Below are positions 53,033-62,045 of a DNA stretch of 64,000 nucleotides, one piece after another. Source of the stretch: CAVSXS01 sp963767715 (GTDB lineage: Bacteria > Chloroflexota > Ktedonobacteria > Ktedonobacterales > Ktedonobacteraceae); contig CAVYFA010000001.1 of NCBI GenBank assembly GCA_963767715.1, positions 744,001 through 808,000 on the forward strand, written 5' to 3'. The notes beneath the pieces were generated by a model. The model had not been told where the DNA came from and made no database searches. It was given only the letters and a program-made list of their open reading frames with translations. Numbering within the stretch: the stretch's first letter is position 1; each line of letters opens with the position of its first letter. A program made the position numbers and the translations under genes.

Positions 53033-54244
53033 TCAATCGTCAATCGCCTGGTAGGCCAGCGTCCAGAAATAGACGTTCGATGGGCCGGGAACGGGGGACG
53101 TCCAGGCGCTCTGGGTCATCAGGATGATGACCATCTCTTCCCTGGGGTCTGAATACCAGGAGGTGCCCAGGCCGCCGTCCCAGCCGAACCGGCCCGGCAC
53201 CGCCGCAATATCGTCGCGCCTGGTGATCACAGAGACCCCAAAGCCCCAGCCATGATTGTCAAAGAAGCCAGGAAACAGACCGGACACCGCTTTCTGCTCG
53301 GGCGTCAACTGGTCGGTCGTCATGAGCTCGACCGATAGCCTCGATAGGATGCGCTCGTTGCCATATTTGCCCTGGGAGAGCATCATCTGACCAAAGGCCA
53401 GGTAGTCGTCGATGGTCGAGACCAGTCCAGCGGCTCCCGATGGGAACGCCGGCGGGCGGCTCCATTGACCACCCTTAGCCTGGTCATAGACGACGAGTTC
53501 GCCACTTTGGGGATCGGTCCAGTAGCTGATCGCCAGCCGGTCGAGCGAGGCCGCCGGCACGCTGAAACCGGTGTCCTTCATACCCAGCGGCCCGAAGAGG
53601 CGTTCGCGCAAGAACGTCTCAAACTGCTGACCTGAGGCGCGCGCGATCAGCACGCCCAGCACGTCGGACCCCGTGTTGTACATCCACTTCTCGCCCGGCT
53701 GGTGCATGAGCGGAAGACTCCCCAGGCGGCGCATCCACTCATCGGGTGCAGGCATGCTCGACGGGTTGGGCGGCCCCATGCCGATCTGCTGCTCGTTGGC
53801 GGCCTGCAGGATGGGGTACTCATCAGGCGGCGCTAACATCTGGCCGAAGCCCATACGGAAGGTGAGCAGGTCACGTACCGTGATCGGTCGCTTCGCGGGC
53901 ACTGTGTCGTCGAGCTGCCCGTCGAGCCGCTTCAAGACTTTACGCTCGGCCAGTTCAGGGAGCCACCGATCAACAGGATCGTCCAGCCCCAGTCTGCATT
54001 CCTCTACCAGGATCATCGTCGCAACGGCCGTGATCGGCTTGGTCATCGAGGAGATGCGGAAGATCGTATCGCGCCGCATCGGGGTAGAGTCTCCGAACGC
54101 CTGCGTTCCAATCGCATCGACATGCACCTCGCCCCGCCGGCTGACCAACGTGATGAGACCGGGCACCTCGCCGCGCTCGACATAGCCGGCCATGACGTCG
54201 TGCATGCGAGCGAGCCGCGCCTTAGATAGTCCTCCAGTACTCAT
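53033..54244 (-). CDS. serine hydrolase of the beta-lactamase / esterase family
   Basis: The 403-residue protein has the class C-type active site SMTK (Ser66, Lys69 in RISSMTKPITAVA) and YNT in WMYNTGSDVLG, with a C-terminal DNHGWGFGVSVI region. It lacks a signal peptide, so it may be an intracellular esterase such as EstB rather than a secreted beta-lactamase. It is preceded by a spacer of 43 nt from the next upstream VOC gene. Confidence 0.87.
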   Translation of the reverse strand: MSTGGLSKARLARMHDVMAGYVERGEVPGLITLVSRRGEVHVDAIGTQAFGDSTPMRRDTIFRISSMTKPITAVATMILVEECRLGLDDPVDRWLPELAERKVLKRLDGQLDDTVPAKRPITVRDLLTFRMGFGQMLAPPDEYPILQAANEQQIGMGPPNPSSMPAPDEWMRRLGSLPLMHQPGEKWMYNTGSDVLGVLIARASGQQFETFLRERLFGPLGMKDTGFSVPAASLDRLAISYWTDPQSGELVVYDQAKGGQWSRPPAFPSGAAGLVSTIDDYLAFGQMMLSQGKYGNERILSRLSVELMTTDQLTPEQKAVSGLFPGFFDNHGWGFGVSVITRRDDIAAVPGRFGWDGGLGTSWYSDPREEMVIILMTQSAWTSPVPGPSNVYFWTLAYQAIDD

Positions 54245-54287
54245 CGCCTGTTCCCTCGGTTCTGTCTAATCTGCCTGGCGTTGCTTG

Positions 54288-54668
54288 TCATTCCTGCTCT
54301 TCAAGCACGGACAAGATATTGCCGGCGGGGTCTTTAAACCACGCGATCTTCGGACCACCGCCGCGTGAAATCCCTTTTTCGTCTGTCACCAGGTCACCTA
54401 CATTGTAGGACTCGAACCGCACGCCACGCCTGCTTAGCTCGTCTACCGCCTGCTCGATGTTGGCGACCGGAAAATTCAGGATAGTGAAGGTGGCTGGAGT
54501 ATGGTCCTCCTTGGGATAGATCAAGATGGTCGTCCCGCCCGCAATATGGAGTTGTAACAGGCCATTCGATTCGGAGACGTCGAGCCCGAGCGTCTGGCCG
54601 TAAAACTCCTTCGCTTTTTGCAGGTCGTTGACTGCAAAACCTGAAAATGCCTTCGTGTTTTTGAACAT
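54288..54668 (-). CDS. VOC-superfamily (glyoxalase-like) protein
   Basis: The 126-residue protein has two beta-alpha-beta-beta-beta units: FAVNDLQKAKEFYGQTLGLD and LLQLHIAGGTTILIYPK, then FPVANIEQAVDELSRRGVRF and PAGNILSVLEEQE. The final Glu of NILSVLE is a usual metal ligand. VOC proteins include glyoxalases, dioxygenases and resistance binding proteins. The specific role is unknown. AAGGGAA precedes the ATG. Confidence 0.88.
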   Translation of the reverse strand: MFKNTKAFSGFAVNDLQKAKEFYGQTLGLDVSESNGLLQLHIAGGTTILIYPKEDHTPATFTILNFPVANIEQAVDELSRRGVRFESYNVGDLVTDEKGISRGGGPKIAWFKDPAGNILSVLEEQE

Positions 54669-54735
54669 TGACTCGTTCCCTTCTTTTCAAAAGCTGCTAG
54701 CGCGCATCATCACCGCTCCTGTTATAGGCTTATTC

Positions 54736-55536
54736 TCATCGTATTTTGTCCATGAAGAACTCCGTCAACACCGGAGCAAGAACTTCTGGGGCGACATCAT
54801 GCGTCTGACCTTCCAGAGTACGGTGCTGTGCGTTGGGGAGGGCATGCACCACCGCTTGCGCGGCGTTGTGCATGAACGCAGGACTTGCCCCACCGTCAAT
54901 GACCAGCGTGGGGACCGTGATGGATGCCAGCCGTTCCGTGTGGACAGAGCCATCCCCCATGATGGCATTATCGTAAGCAAGCGTCGGCGCCACCGACTCG
55001 AAGAGTGGCCAAATGGGTGTTTGGCGCATGTCGGCAACCGCTTCAGCGGTTGCGCCCCATGTGGTCATGGCAAGCGCGACGGCATCACCCCGGCGTCCCT
55101 CCGCAAGCAAAGCCGTCAACTGTCTCGTGTAGTTCTCCGACGCCTGGCGGGCATTACTGTCACCAGAGTTGAACGGCGGCTCGTACAACGCCAGCTTCGA
55201 AATGGCAAGGCCCTGCTTCGCGGCCTCAAGTGTGAGTACCCCTCCTGAGGACATTCCGAAGACGGCTGCCTGACCACCCGTTTCTGTGATGAGGGCAGCG
55301 AGGTCTTCGACCTCCCGCTCAACCGCATAGGGCTGCGTGTCGCTGCTGTCTCCTCGTCCCCGGCGATCGTAGTGGAATACCGTGAAGTGCTGTGCCAAAA
55401 GAGCAGCCAATTGTGCTGTCGGCGGATCGATCGCTCGATATTGGAAGGCGCCACCCACCAGGATGACCGCTGGCCCCTTGCCTGAGCGGTCGAACGCGAT
55501 GATCGTGCCGTCTTTGGACATGACCTGGCTCATCAA
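54736..55536 (-). CDS. alpha/beta hydrolase
   Basis: The 266-residue protein has the alpha/beta-hydrolase core: VILVGGAFQYRA (oxyanion region), FHYDRRGRGDSSDT, and the nucleophile elbow GMSSGGVLTLEAA, with VPTLVIDGG and TLEGQTHDVAPE providing the Asp and His. It may be an esterase or a haloperoxidase-like enzyme; no substrate is evident. It is separated from the VOC gene by 67 nt. Confidence 0.88.
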   Translation of the reverse strand: MMSQVMSKDGTIIAFDRSGKGPAVILVGGAFQYRAIDPPTAQLAALLAQHFTVFHYDRRGRGDSSDTQPYAVEREVEDLAALITETGGQAAVFGMSSGGVLTLEAAKQGLAISKLALYEPPFNSGDSNARQASENYTRQLTALLAEGRRGDAVALAMTTWGATAEAVADMRQTPIWPLFESVAPTLAYDNAIMGDGSVHTERLASITVPTLVIDGGASPAFMHNAAQAVVHALPNAQHRTLEGQTHDVAPEVLAPVLTEFFMDKIR

Positions 55537-55902
55537 ACTTCTCCTTTGTTCATCGTCATCGTTTCAAGTATACCTCAATGCAGCAGAAAAAACTTCTCCT
55601 GATCGCCATAGCGTCCTTCCTCCTGCAAGAGAACATCCTACACCGGTCTATTCTTTTCAGCCTGATCCGAGACGGCAAATTAGCACGTGTTGTTCCTAAC
55701 AATCCGTCACGTCAAGTTTGCAGCAGATTCCCTCGTTACAGGAAGATGCCATTGCACTACAAGGACTACAACTTATATAATGTGTAATAACACTCGATCT
55801 CTTCCTACATAAGCTGGATTTGAATCTGCGCATTAACCCTTGTAGCTCATAAAAGAGAGGTAGATTGTTAGCCGGACCACAACTTGCTTGAAGGAGAATA
55901 CC
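55537..55902. other. 366-nt intergenic region
   Basis: The gap between the alpha/beta hydrolase (minus) and the phasin-like gene (plus) is AT-rich after 55560. A stretch reading TATATAATG at 55772-55780 may provide a -10 element. I see no gene, repeat or structured RNA here. Confidence 0.3.
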
Positions 55903-56262
55903 ATGGCTGAAGACAAAGCGCAGGAAACAAAAGAAACAAAAGAAACCAGCGAGTTGAAAGACGTATTTATCGAAACCATGCGCGTGCAACTCGCTGCTAT
56001 GGAGGCGGGCATCACTTTTTGGAGTGCCTGGGTTGAAAGCGCCAGCAAATTTGCTATTGGCGCCGATCAGGAGTTTTTGAGAATCATTCAGGGCGGCAGT
56101 GAAGCAGATCAGGCCATCGGGCACCTGACCGATCTCAGCCGCGAATATCTTCGCAAGGTTACCGAACTACCTGCTCAAGCAGTTGCCGAGTTTAACGCCA
56201 GGATCGAGAAGGAGACCAAACCAAAGCCGAAAAGCACCCGGGCAGCAAAAGTGAAACCTTAA
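55903..56262 (+). CDS. phasin-like helical protein
   Basis: The ATG at 55903 follows AAGGAG at 6 nt. The 119-residue protein has a charged N-terminus (KETKETKETSE), an amphipathic helix region (FIETMRVQLAAMEAGITFWSAWV), a second helix and a Lys-rich C-terminal tail (KPKPKSTRAAKVKP). Phasins coat polyhydroxyalkanoate granules through such helices and Ala/Lys-rich tails. No PHA synthase gene is near, so the assignment rests on composition only. Confidence 0.55.
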   Translation: MAEDKAQETKETKETSELKDVFIETMRVQLAAMEAGITFWSAWVESASKFAIGADQEFLRIIQGGSEADQAIGHLTDLSREYLRKVTELPAQAVAEFNARIEKETKPKPKSTRAAKVKP

Positions 56263-56275
56263 CCAACGGCCTTGA

Positions 56276-57226
56276 TCAAGTTTTGGACAGTGCTCGAGTA
56301 TAGTTGATAAGGTTTATCAGTCGCTCCTGGAAGAGTGCGTTTTGCCTCACCATGGCTTCTGCCTCGCGAGCTATCTCGTCAAGGTAGTCTTCCGCCTGGG
56401 ATAATACGGCTTTGAACTTTTGGAGGAGAGTTGACCCGCTTTCAGGTGGCTTCGTACGAAACAACACAGCGACATTAGGATCGCGAATAGCTAGAGCGGC
56501 GGGAAGAGTAAGGATTCCGTCACGCATATCTTCCTGACCACTCCCACCAAGTGCTTCTGTTCCCCTCACGTCAGCAACATCGTCGCAGCCATGATAGAGG
56601 ATTCCCAATGTCTGCCCAAATTTACGCAGACGGTCATTTCGTGTCCCCAGTTGCGCGCACGTCTCGAACATGGACCCGGTATCCTCGCGAGCAATCATGC
56701 GCCAATCTTCTACACCTAGTGGGTGCCGCCGCAACCGCCATTGGGCACATTCCGCAATTCCGAGACGCTGCAATAAGCCCGTTAGGAGTCCTACACTATA
56801 AGCATCTTCAGCAATCAATTTTAGAGCGCCAGCAGTGAGGTAGCCCGCTACCATCAGCGCTGGCAACAGACCATAACGACAGTGCAAAGCCAATTTTCCT
56901 CGACGGTATCGTGAGTGGTCCAATATGTCGTCGATGATCAGTGAAACGTTATGAATGAGTTCGAGTGCAACGGCTGAACGGAAAACTTCCGGCGATAATG
57001 GCTCACCTGTCATGGCGTAATAACAACTGAATACGGTAACGGGACGATAGTATTTCGGTGTGCTCAGTAGTTGCCAGCGAACCATATCTCTTACTTCGCG
57101 ATCGCTCTCATCGACCCAAACAGTGATAAATTGCCTCAGTCGTTCAATATCTTCAGTGAGGTCCAATCTCTGTGGGAGATCCCACACCGGGAGGGTGCTT
57201 AGGAGAGGATCTGTATCAGAACCCAT
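56276..57226 (-). CDS. polyprenyl (isoprenoid) diphosphate synthase
   Basis: The 316-residue protein has both Asp-rich motifs of trans-prenyltransferases: DDILDHSRYRRG (Asp99, Asp100, Asp103) and GCDDVADVRG, with the region VRDMVRWQLLSTPKYYRPV before the first. It condenses isopentenyl diphosphate units into C15-C20 or longer chains; the bulk of residues before the first motif should set chain length. No carotenoid or terpene cyclase gene is adjacent, although P450 genes flank it on both sides at a few kilobases. The start is ATG at 57224-57226 with AAGGAGTATAG upstream. Confidence 0.87.
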   Translation of the reverse strand: MGSDTDPLLSTLPVWDLPQRLDLTEDIERLRQFITVWVDESDREVRDMVRWQLLSTPKYYRPVTVFSCYYAMTGEPLSPEVFRSAVALELIHNVSLIIDDILDHSRYRRGKLALHCRYGLLPALMVAGYLTAGALKLIAEDAYSVGLLTGLLQRLGIAECAQWRLRRHPLGVEDWRMIAREDTGSMFETCAQLGTRNDRLRKFGQTLGILYHGCDDVADVRGTEALGGSGQEDMRDGILTLPAALAIRDPNVAVLFRTKPPESGSTLLQKFKAVLSQAEDYLDEIAREAEAMVRQNALFQERLINLINYTRALSKT

Positions 57227-57325
57227 GCTATACTCCTTCTTAAGGACAAGAACTATTTTTAATATGATCTCTGCAATGCTCTATTATATGCTCAAATCTG
57301 GTTTACTGCCTGTATAGTCACTGCT

Positions 57326-57510
57326 TCATGGCTCAGCATTGACCTCCTTCACGAGTTCTACCAGGCGCCCTAATGTTGCCAGTCGCTCACCCAGCGACTG
57401 CCCGTCAGGATTCACCTGCAACGTATTCACCCCCGCGCGCCGGTGGACCCGCAGGCGTTCGCGTACCATATCTTCCGTGCCGATGAGGTTGGTTTTGAGG
57501 ACCAGTTCAT
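57326..57510 (-). pseudogene. C-terminal remnant of a luciferase-like monooxygenase gene
   Basis: In a frame different from the DinB gene, the minus strand encodes ELVLKTNLIGTEDMVRERLR, VHRRAGVNTLQVNP and SLGERLATLGRLVELVKEV, with a TGA at 57326-57328. This is the typical C-terminal end of F420-dependent LLM-class oxidoreductases. Nothing of the catalytic part remains. It begins exactly where the DinB sequence loses its conserved C-terminus, so a deletion probably fused the two genes. Confidence 0.65.
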
Positions 57511-57954
57511 CTTGCCGAATTCATTGTGTCCCCACACGATGTCGAGGTGAGCCCGGGGATCTGCCTGGAGCACGACGGCGATCAACCGTTCGCGCATCGT
57601 TTCAATATCCGCCAGCAGTTGCTCGCGTGTGGCGTGCGTGGGAGCCTGCTCAAGCAGGTCATCTATGTTCGGTGGCTGCTCGCCACGCTCGATCACGCCG
57701 CAGATGGAGCGTTCGTCGAAGGAGGCAATTCTGCGAATGTGCGCCAGGACGTCAGCCGCAGACCATTCCCCCTCTTTTGGAACGGTGCGAAAGGCGGCGT
57801 CAGGGACGGCAGCGAGCGCTGCCAGGAGCTGGCGGTGCGCCTCTCGCAGCGCTTCGACAAGCTGCTCCGGTGTGCGACGTATGGCCTGGCTCGCCAGATA
57901 ACTACGAACGCGAGCCACCTCTTCTTCGCGGGTCTCCTGTTTCTCCTGTGCCAT
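57427..57954 (-). CDS. DinB-superfamily protein, C-terminus replaced after a deletion
   Basis: The 175-residue frame has DinB-type helical motifs: LVEALREAHRQLLAALAAVP, GEWSAADVLAHIRRIASFDE with the metal-binding His, and IVWGHNEFGKMNW, which normally continues into REW and a helix bearing further metal-binding His residues. From about residue 150 the protein reads out of frame through an LLM monooxygenase remnant (SSKPTSSARKIWY onward). The active site of DinB hydrolases/transferases should therefore be incomplete. It may be non-functional, though the open frame is intact. Confidence 0.7.
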   Translation of the reverse strand: MAQEKQETREEEVARVRSYLASQAIRRTPEQLVEALREAHRQLLAALAAVPDAAFRTVPKEGEWSAADVLAHIRRIASFDERSICGVIERGEQPPNIDDLLEQAPTHATREQLLADIETMRERLIAVVLQADPRAHLDIVWGHNEFGKMNWSSKPTSSARKIWYANACGSTGARG

Positions 57955-57988
57955 AGTTCATTCCTCTCAGATTTTTCCAGCACATTAA

Positions 57989-58999
57989 TCAAGATCGTGC
58001 CCGGCTGGTTCCGTATGTGCTCTGCCCGGCAGTGGCATAACGCGCACCGGACCACGCCCCTTTGGGGGCAAGCGCCTCGAGCCGCCGCAGATCCTCTGAC
58101 GAGAGGCTGATGGCGCACGCGCCGGCATTCTGCTCCAGGTTCGCGCGCCGCTTGCTGCCAGGAATCGGCACCACATCCGGCCCCTGTGCCAGCAGCCAGG
58201 CCAACGCCAACTGCCCCGGCGTGATGTGCTTCTCATCGGCCAGGCGGCGCACCTCGGCGACGAGCTCCAGATTATGGCGGAAGTTCTCCCCCTGAAAGCG
58301 CGGATTGTTGCGCCGAAAATCGTCAGGTGCGAAATCGTCCGGGCTGGTGATTGCTCCGGTGAGGAAGCCACGCCCCAAAGGACTGTAGGGCACGATCCCG
58401 AACCCGAGCCGGCGCGCGACGGGCAGCACCTCATCTTCCAGATCGCGCGACCACAGCGACCATTCGCTTTGAAGCGCCGTGATCGGGTGGGTGGCAGCCG
58501 CCCGTTCGAGACTATCGACGCTGGCCTCGGAAAGCCCCAGGTAGCGCACCTTGCCGGCCTGGACGAGTTCCGCCATCGCGCCCACAGTATCCTCAATCGG
58601 GACATCGGGATCGACGCGGTGCTGGTAATAGAGGTCGATGTACTCAACGCCCAGGCGCGCCAACGACTCATCGCAGCAGGCTCTGACATATTCCGGGCGA
58701 CCACTGACGTTCATGCTCCCATCATCACGTTTCAGGCCGAACTTGGTTGCCAGGATCACCTGGTCACGCCGATCAGCGATGGCGCGTCCAACCAGTCGCT
58801 CGTTGTGCCCATCGCCATACGCATTGGCCGTGTCAAGAAAGAACACTCCCAGCTCAATAGCGCGGTGGATCGTGGCGATGGACTCGCGTTCGTCCGCCGG
58901 CCCATAAGACTGTGACATGCCCATGCAGCCAAGCCCCAGGGCCGAGACAACCAGCCCCTGCCGACCAAGCGCACGGGTAGGGACCATATAATCCGACAT
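57989..58999 (-). CDS. aldo/keto reductase
   Basis: The ATG at 58999 follows AGGAG at 8 nt and gives 336 residues. The family tetrad is visible: Asp and Tyr in FLDTANAYGDGHNE, Lys in ILATKFG, and His in YYQHRVD. The NADPH pocket is seen in PYSPLGRGFLTG and PIPGSKRRANLEQN. It reduces aldehydes or ketones using NADPH; the subgroup is the YajO/AKR13-like one. It is transcribed alone on the minus strand. Confidence 0.92.
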   Translation of the reverse strand: MSDYMVPTRALGRQGLVVSALGLGCMGMSQSYGPADERESIATIHRAIELGVFFLDTANAYGDGHNERLVGRAIADRRDQVILATKFGLKRDDGSMNVSGRPEYVRACCDESLARLGVEYIDLYYQHRVDPDVPIEDTVGAMAELVQAGKVRYLGLSEASVDSLERAAATHPITALQSEWSLWSRDLEDEVLPVARRLGFGIVPYSPLGRGFLTGAITSPDDFAPDDFRRNNPRFQGENFRHNLELVAEVRRLADEKHITPGQLALAWLLAQGPDVVPIPGSKRRANLEQNAGACAISLSSEDLRRLEALAPKGAWSGARYATAGQSTYGTSRARS

Positions 59000-59259
59000 A
59001 TCAAGCTCCTTTTCTACTCTAGAAAGGTGTCTCCAACGCACTCAAAAAAAGGCAAGTAGGGGCCGATTTATCGCGCCCATCGCCGATTTATCGGCCAGTC
59101 TGTTGACCTGTACCATCTTCTTTTGATATTAAAGCACATCTCTACTCAAGGCAACTATTCCAATTGTTTTCCTTGCTGACGGTTGCTGTCTTCATACGCA
59201 TGTTGTATCCTCCTCACTAAGGATTTACTATCAGGCAATAACAAGAAAGGTTTTGATAA

Positions 59260-60447
59260 ATGCAACAACCATCTGGATCTCGTTCAGGCGCACCTGCGCT
59301 TTTTCGTCCTCAGGCGCTGGAAGAGATCCCGCGCACCTTCGCCTGGTTTGAGGAGATGCGCGCCCAGCACCCCGTCTTCTACGATCAGACCATGCCGATG
59401 CCCTTCTGGCAAGTCTTTCGCTACGAAGATGTGGCAACGGTGCTGACCGATTATAGCCGCTTTTCTTCACAGCCGTTGGGTGTGTTTATGGGCTCGTTCC
59501 TCAGGGATACGTTGATCACGAAGGATCCACCGGACCACCGCAAATTGCGCAACCTGGTCAACCTGGCGTTTACGCCGAGGGTCGTGGCCCGCCTTGCAGA
59601 TCGTATTACGCAGATGACGCAAGAGCTACTGGACCAGGTGAAAGCACAGGGCAAGATGGATGTTGTCTCAGACATGGCCTTTCCATTGCCCGCCAAGGTC
59701 ATCGCGGAGATGCTGGGCGTGCCGCCTCAGGACTGGGACATCTTCCAACGCTGGGCACGTGGCGGGCCAGAGTCCGCGGAAGCCCGGCAGGAGGGAAGGA
59801 GGCCCATGCAAGAGGAGATGTCTGACTACTTCCTGGCGCTGCTGAGGGAACGACGGCGGGCACCGCGCGAGGACCTGATCAGCTCGCTGAGCCAGGCTGA
59901 AGTTGACGGCGAGCGATTGAGCGAATACGAGCTGGTGCAATTTTGCAAGCTGCTACTGGGCGCGGGCCAGGAGACGACCAAAAACTTGATCGCGAACGCC
60001 ATCGTGTGCTTTACGGACCACCCGCATGCCATGGAACGCCTCAAGCGCGAGCCCTCCTTGATGCCAAAGGCGATAGAAGAGGTGCTGCGCTACCTGCCGC
60101 CGGTCTGGTTTCTCTTCCGTCAGACCAGGAGCGATGTGGAACTGGGAGGCCAGCTCATTCCGGAGGGACAGGTTGTGCTGGCCTGGACGGCCTCAGCCAA
60201 CCGGGACGCGGCACAGTTCCCCGATCCAGACCGCTTTGATATCGAGCGCGAGCCGAACCGGCACCTGGCGTTCGGCCACGGCGTCCACTTCTGCGTTGGC
60301 GCTCCCCTCGCTCGCCTGGAAGCCAGGATTGTGCTGCCAATGATGCTGGAACAATTACGAGACCTGCAACGAGTGGAGGATTTCCCGATTATGGTCCATG
60401 CGGGGATCGTCTTCGTGATCAGGTCGCTGCCCGTGACCTTCTCGTAG
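59260..60447 (+). CDS. cytochrome P450 (second copy)
   Basis: The 395-residue enzyme has I-helix LGAGQETTKNL, ExxR in IEEVLRYLPPV, and heme loop LAFGHGVHFCVGAPLAR. It is a different subgroup from the P450 at 51602-52930. Its TAG stop lies within the first bases of a 220-bp palindromic repeat element, so the 3-prime end was probably shaped by that insertion. AAAGG precedes the ATG. No ferredoxin or reductase partner is adjacent. Confidence 0.92.
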   Translation: MQQPSGSRSGAPALFRPQALEEIPRTFAWFEEMRAQHPVFYDQTMPMPFWQVFRYEDVATVLTDYSRFSSQPLGVFMGSFLRDTLITKDPPDHRKLRNLVNLAFTPRVVARLADRITQMTQELLDQVKAQGKMDVVSDMAFPLPAKVIAEMLGVPPQDWDIFQRWARGGPESAEARQEGRRPMQEEMSDYFLALLRERRRAPREDLISSLSQAEVDGERLSEYELVQFCKLLLGAGQETTKNLIANAIVCFTDHPHAMERLKREPSLMPKAIEEVLRYLPPVWFLFRQTRSDVELGGQLIPEGQVVLAWTASANRDAAQFPDPDRFDIEREPNRHLAFGHGVHFCVGAPLARLEARIVLPMMLEQLRDLQRVEDFPIMVHAGIVFVIRSLPVTFS

Positions 60448-60663
60448 GGGCGCGATGAATCGCGCCCGGGGAGCCAGACGCGTGGCACGCGGGCGCGATG
60501 ATGATTTTTAACAACCAATATAGGTCCTGTCATCCCTTCACTTCGTTCAGGGCTAGCTCTGAGCGCAGCGAAGGATCTGATTTCGCCGGGCACCGAGATG
60601 CTTCGCTGCGCTCAGGATGACATTGCCGGACTTGTTCGGCAAATTTCATCATCGCGCCCCTAC
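60444..60663. repeat. 220-bp composite palindromic element with 15-bp terminal inverted repeats
   Basis: GTAGGGGCGCGATGA at 60444-60458 and its perfect reverse complement at 60649-60663 bound the element. Inside lies a second palindrome: CTGAGCGCAGCGAAG at 60559-60573 with its reverse complement at 60601-60615. Similar units recur at 61974-62045, 62435-62503 and 62977-63054. It begins at the stop codon of the P450 gene. It is a non-coding MITE/REP-like repeat. Confidence 0.75.
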
Positions 60664-60740
60664 ACATCCGTCCGTCTGAATTTGTTAATCTCCATAAACG
60701 ATAGTTTGACCGGAATCTAGATAGCCGGGAAAGGAGCGAG

Positions 60741-60980
60741 ATGATGGGAACCGGGGAGAGTGCGACGAGCTTTGCACGCGATATTCAACCGCTGTTCCGT
60801 GAGAGCGATCGAGCGTCGATGGATTTCGCCTTCGACCTCTGGAACTACCAGGATGTGCGCACGCATGCTGAGGATATTCTTGAGCGCCTGACGGATGGGA
60901 CGATGCCGTGCGACGGCGAGTGGCCGGAGGAGCAGGTGGCGCAGTTCCGGCGCTGGGTTGAAGCCGGGATGCCTGTTTAG
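60741..60980 (+). CDS. small conserved hypothetical protein (79 aa)
   Basis: The start has two adjacent ATGs (60741 and 60744) after AAAGGAG. The protein reads SFARDIQPLFRESDRASMDF, FDLWNYQDVRTHAEDILERL and TMPCDGEWPEEQVAQFRRWV, a pattern of a short alpha-helical domain like that found C-terminal in cytochrome-like proteins but without a CxxCH heme motif; one Cys (PCDGEWP) is kept. I do not recognise the exact family. It is codirectional with the next gene. Confidence 0.7.
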   Translation: MMGTGESATSFARDIQPLFRESDRASMDFAFDLWNYQDVRTHAEDILERLTDGTMPCDGEWPEEQVAQFRRWVEAGMPV

Positions 60981-61150
60981 AGGCACAGCCCTTCCAGTCC
61001 TATCGACCAAAATGATACTATAACAGCAGTGTTAATTGGACTTCGTGGTAGCAGGTAAGTTGGCGGACAGGTAACAGAAGGGAAGGAGGTGTTCCAGAAC
61101 TTCCACCATCGTTGAAACGACGAAATTTTACAGATCAAAAGGAGGCTACG

Positions 61151-61972
61151 ATGCCAGCCAATCCAATGGATTACAACAGCAAAGATACTGTACTGGATAT
61201 AGCGCGCACCGAGCGCGCTAAATTCTACGACATCATCGATGATCCGGCTAACTGGTATGTCCAGACGGCCTGCAGCGAATGGGAAGTGCGCGACATAGTC
61301 GGCCACATGATCGATGTCACGGAAGGCTACCTGACAGCCTGGGATATGGCTAGCAGGGGCGAAGCCGGCAATCCCCTCGGCCTGGTGGTAATGAGCGACC
61401 GGCTCAACGAACACGCCCAGGCATTCCGCAGCCTATCACGCGAAGATGCCATCTCCCGGCTGAAAAGCGACTCGGATCAGGCCTTCGTTATTTTCGATGC
61501 CCTCACCCCTGAAGAATGGATGGGCGCTGCCATCCCGCATCCCTACATGGGCCCGATCCCATCCTGCTTCTATCCCTCCTTCCAGATCATCGACTATGGG
61601 ATTCACACCTGGGATATGAAGTGGGGCCTGGGGGATAAAACCGGCAAGCTCGAGGAGCGCACCGCCGGTATCCTGATGCCGTTCATGTTCATTGTCATGC
61701 AGTACACGGTAGACGAGGAATCGGCCAAAGGGGTAGATGCTGTCTTCGGCATCATCGTCGATGGCGAATGGGGTGGGCAGTGGCGCGCTACCGTCAAAGA
61801 CGGTCAGTTCACATGTGTTCCAGCTGACAGCCTTGAGGATGTGCAAGCCGTTTTCCACTTCAAAAATGCATCAGATTTTGTACTCACCACCTATCAACGC
61901 TTCCCAGGCGGTGAGACGAGTGGAGACCCCAAAGTAATCGAGCAGATCCGCCACCTGTTCTTCAGAATATAG
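61151..61972 (+). CDS. maleylpyruvate-isomerase-like (DinB-fold) protein
   Basis: The ATG at 61151 follows AAAGGAGG; the frame extends upstream to 61112 without a better site. The 273-residue protein has an N-terminal MDMPI/DinB-type metal-binding helix bundle (SEWEVRDIVGHMIDVTEGYL and IIDYGIHTWDMKWGLGD) and a C-terminal SCP2-like sterol-carrier domain (WRATVKDGQFTCVPADSLED). Such proteins are thiol-dependent isomerases or transferases; the thiol used in this organism is unknown. The gap 60981-61150 upstream has no gene. Confidence 0.8.
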   Translation: MPANPMDYNSKDTVLDIARTERAKFYDIIDDPANWYVQTACSEWEVRDIVGHMIDVTEGYLTAWDMASRGEAGNPLGLVVMSDRLNEHAQAFRSLSREDAISRLKSDSDQAFVIFDALTPEEWMGAAIPHPYMGPIPSCFYPSFQIIDYGIHTWDMKWGLGDKTGKLEERTAGILMPFMFIVMQYTVDEESAKGVDAVFGIIVDGEWGGQWRATVKDGQFTCVPADSLEDVQAVFHFKNASDFVLTTYQRFPGGETSGDPKVIEQIRHLFFRI

Positions 61973-61973
61973 G

Positions 61974-62045
61974 ATTTCGGCACGGAGATGCTTCGCCTGT
62001 CATCCTTCGCCTGTCATGCTGAGCGCAGCGAAGCATCTCCTCTCA
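61974..62045. repeat. palindromic repeat copy (TGTCATnCTGAGCGCAGCGAAG type)
   Basis: The sequence contains TGTCATGCTGAGCGCAGCGA and a truncated partner unit GAGATGCTTCGCCTGTCATC. It is the same family as the repeats inside 60444-60663 and at 62977-63054. It starts at the end of the maleylpyruvate-isomerase-like gene and might end its transcript. Confidence 0.55.
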
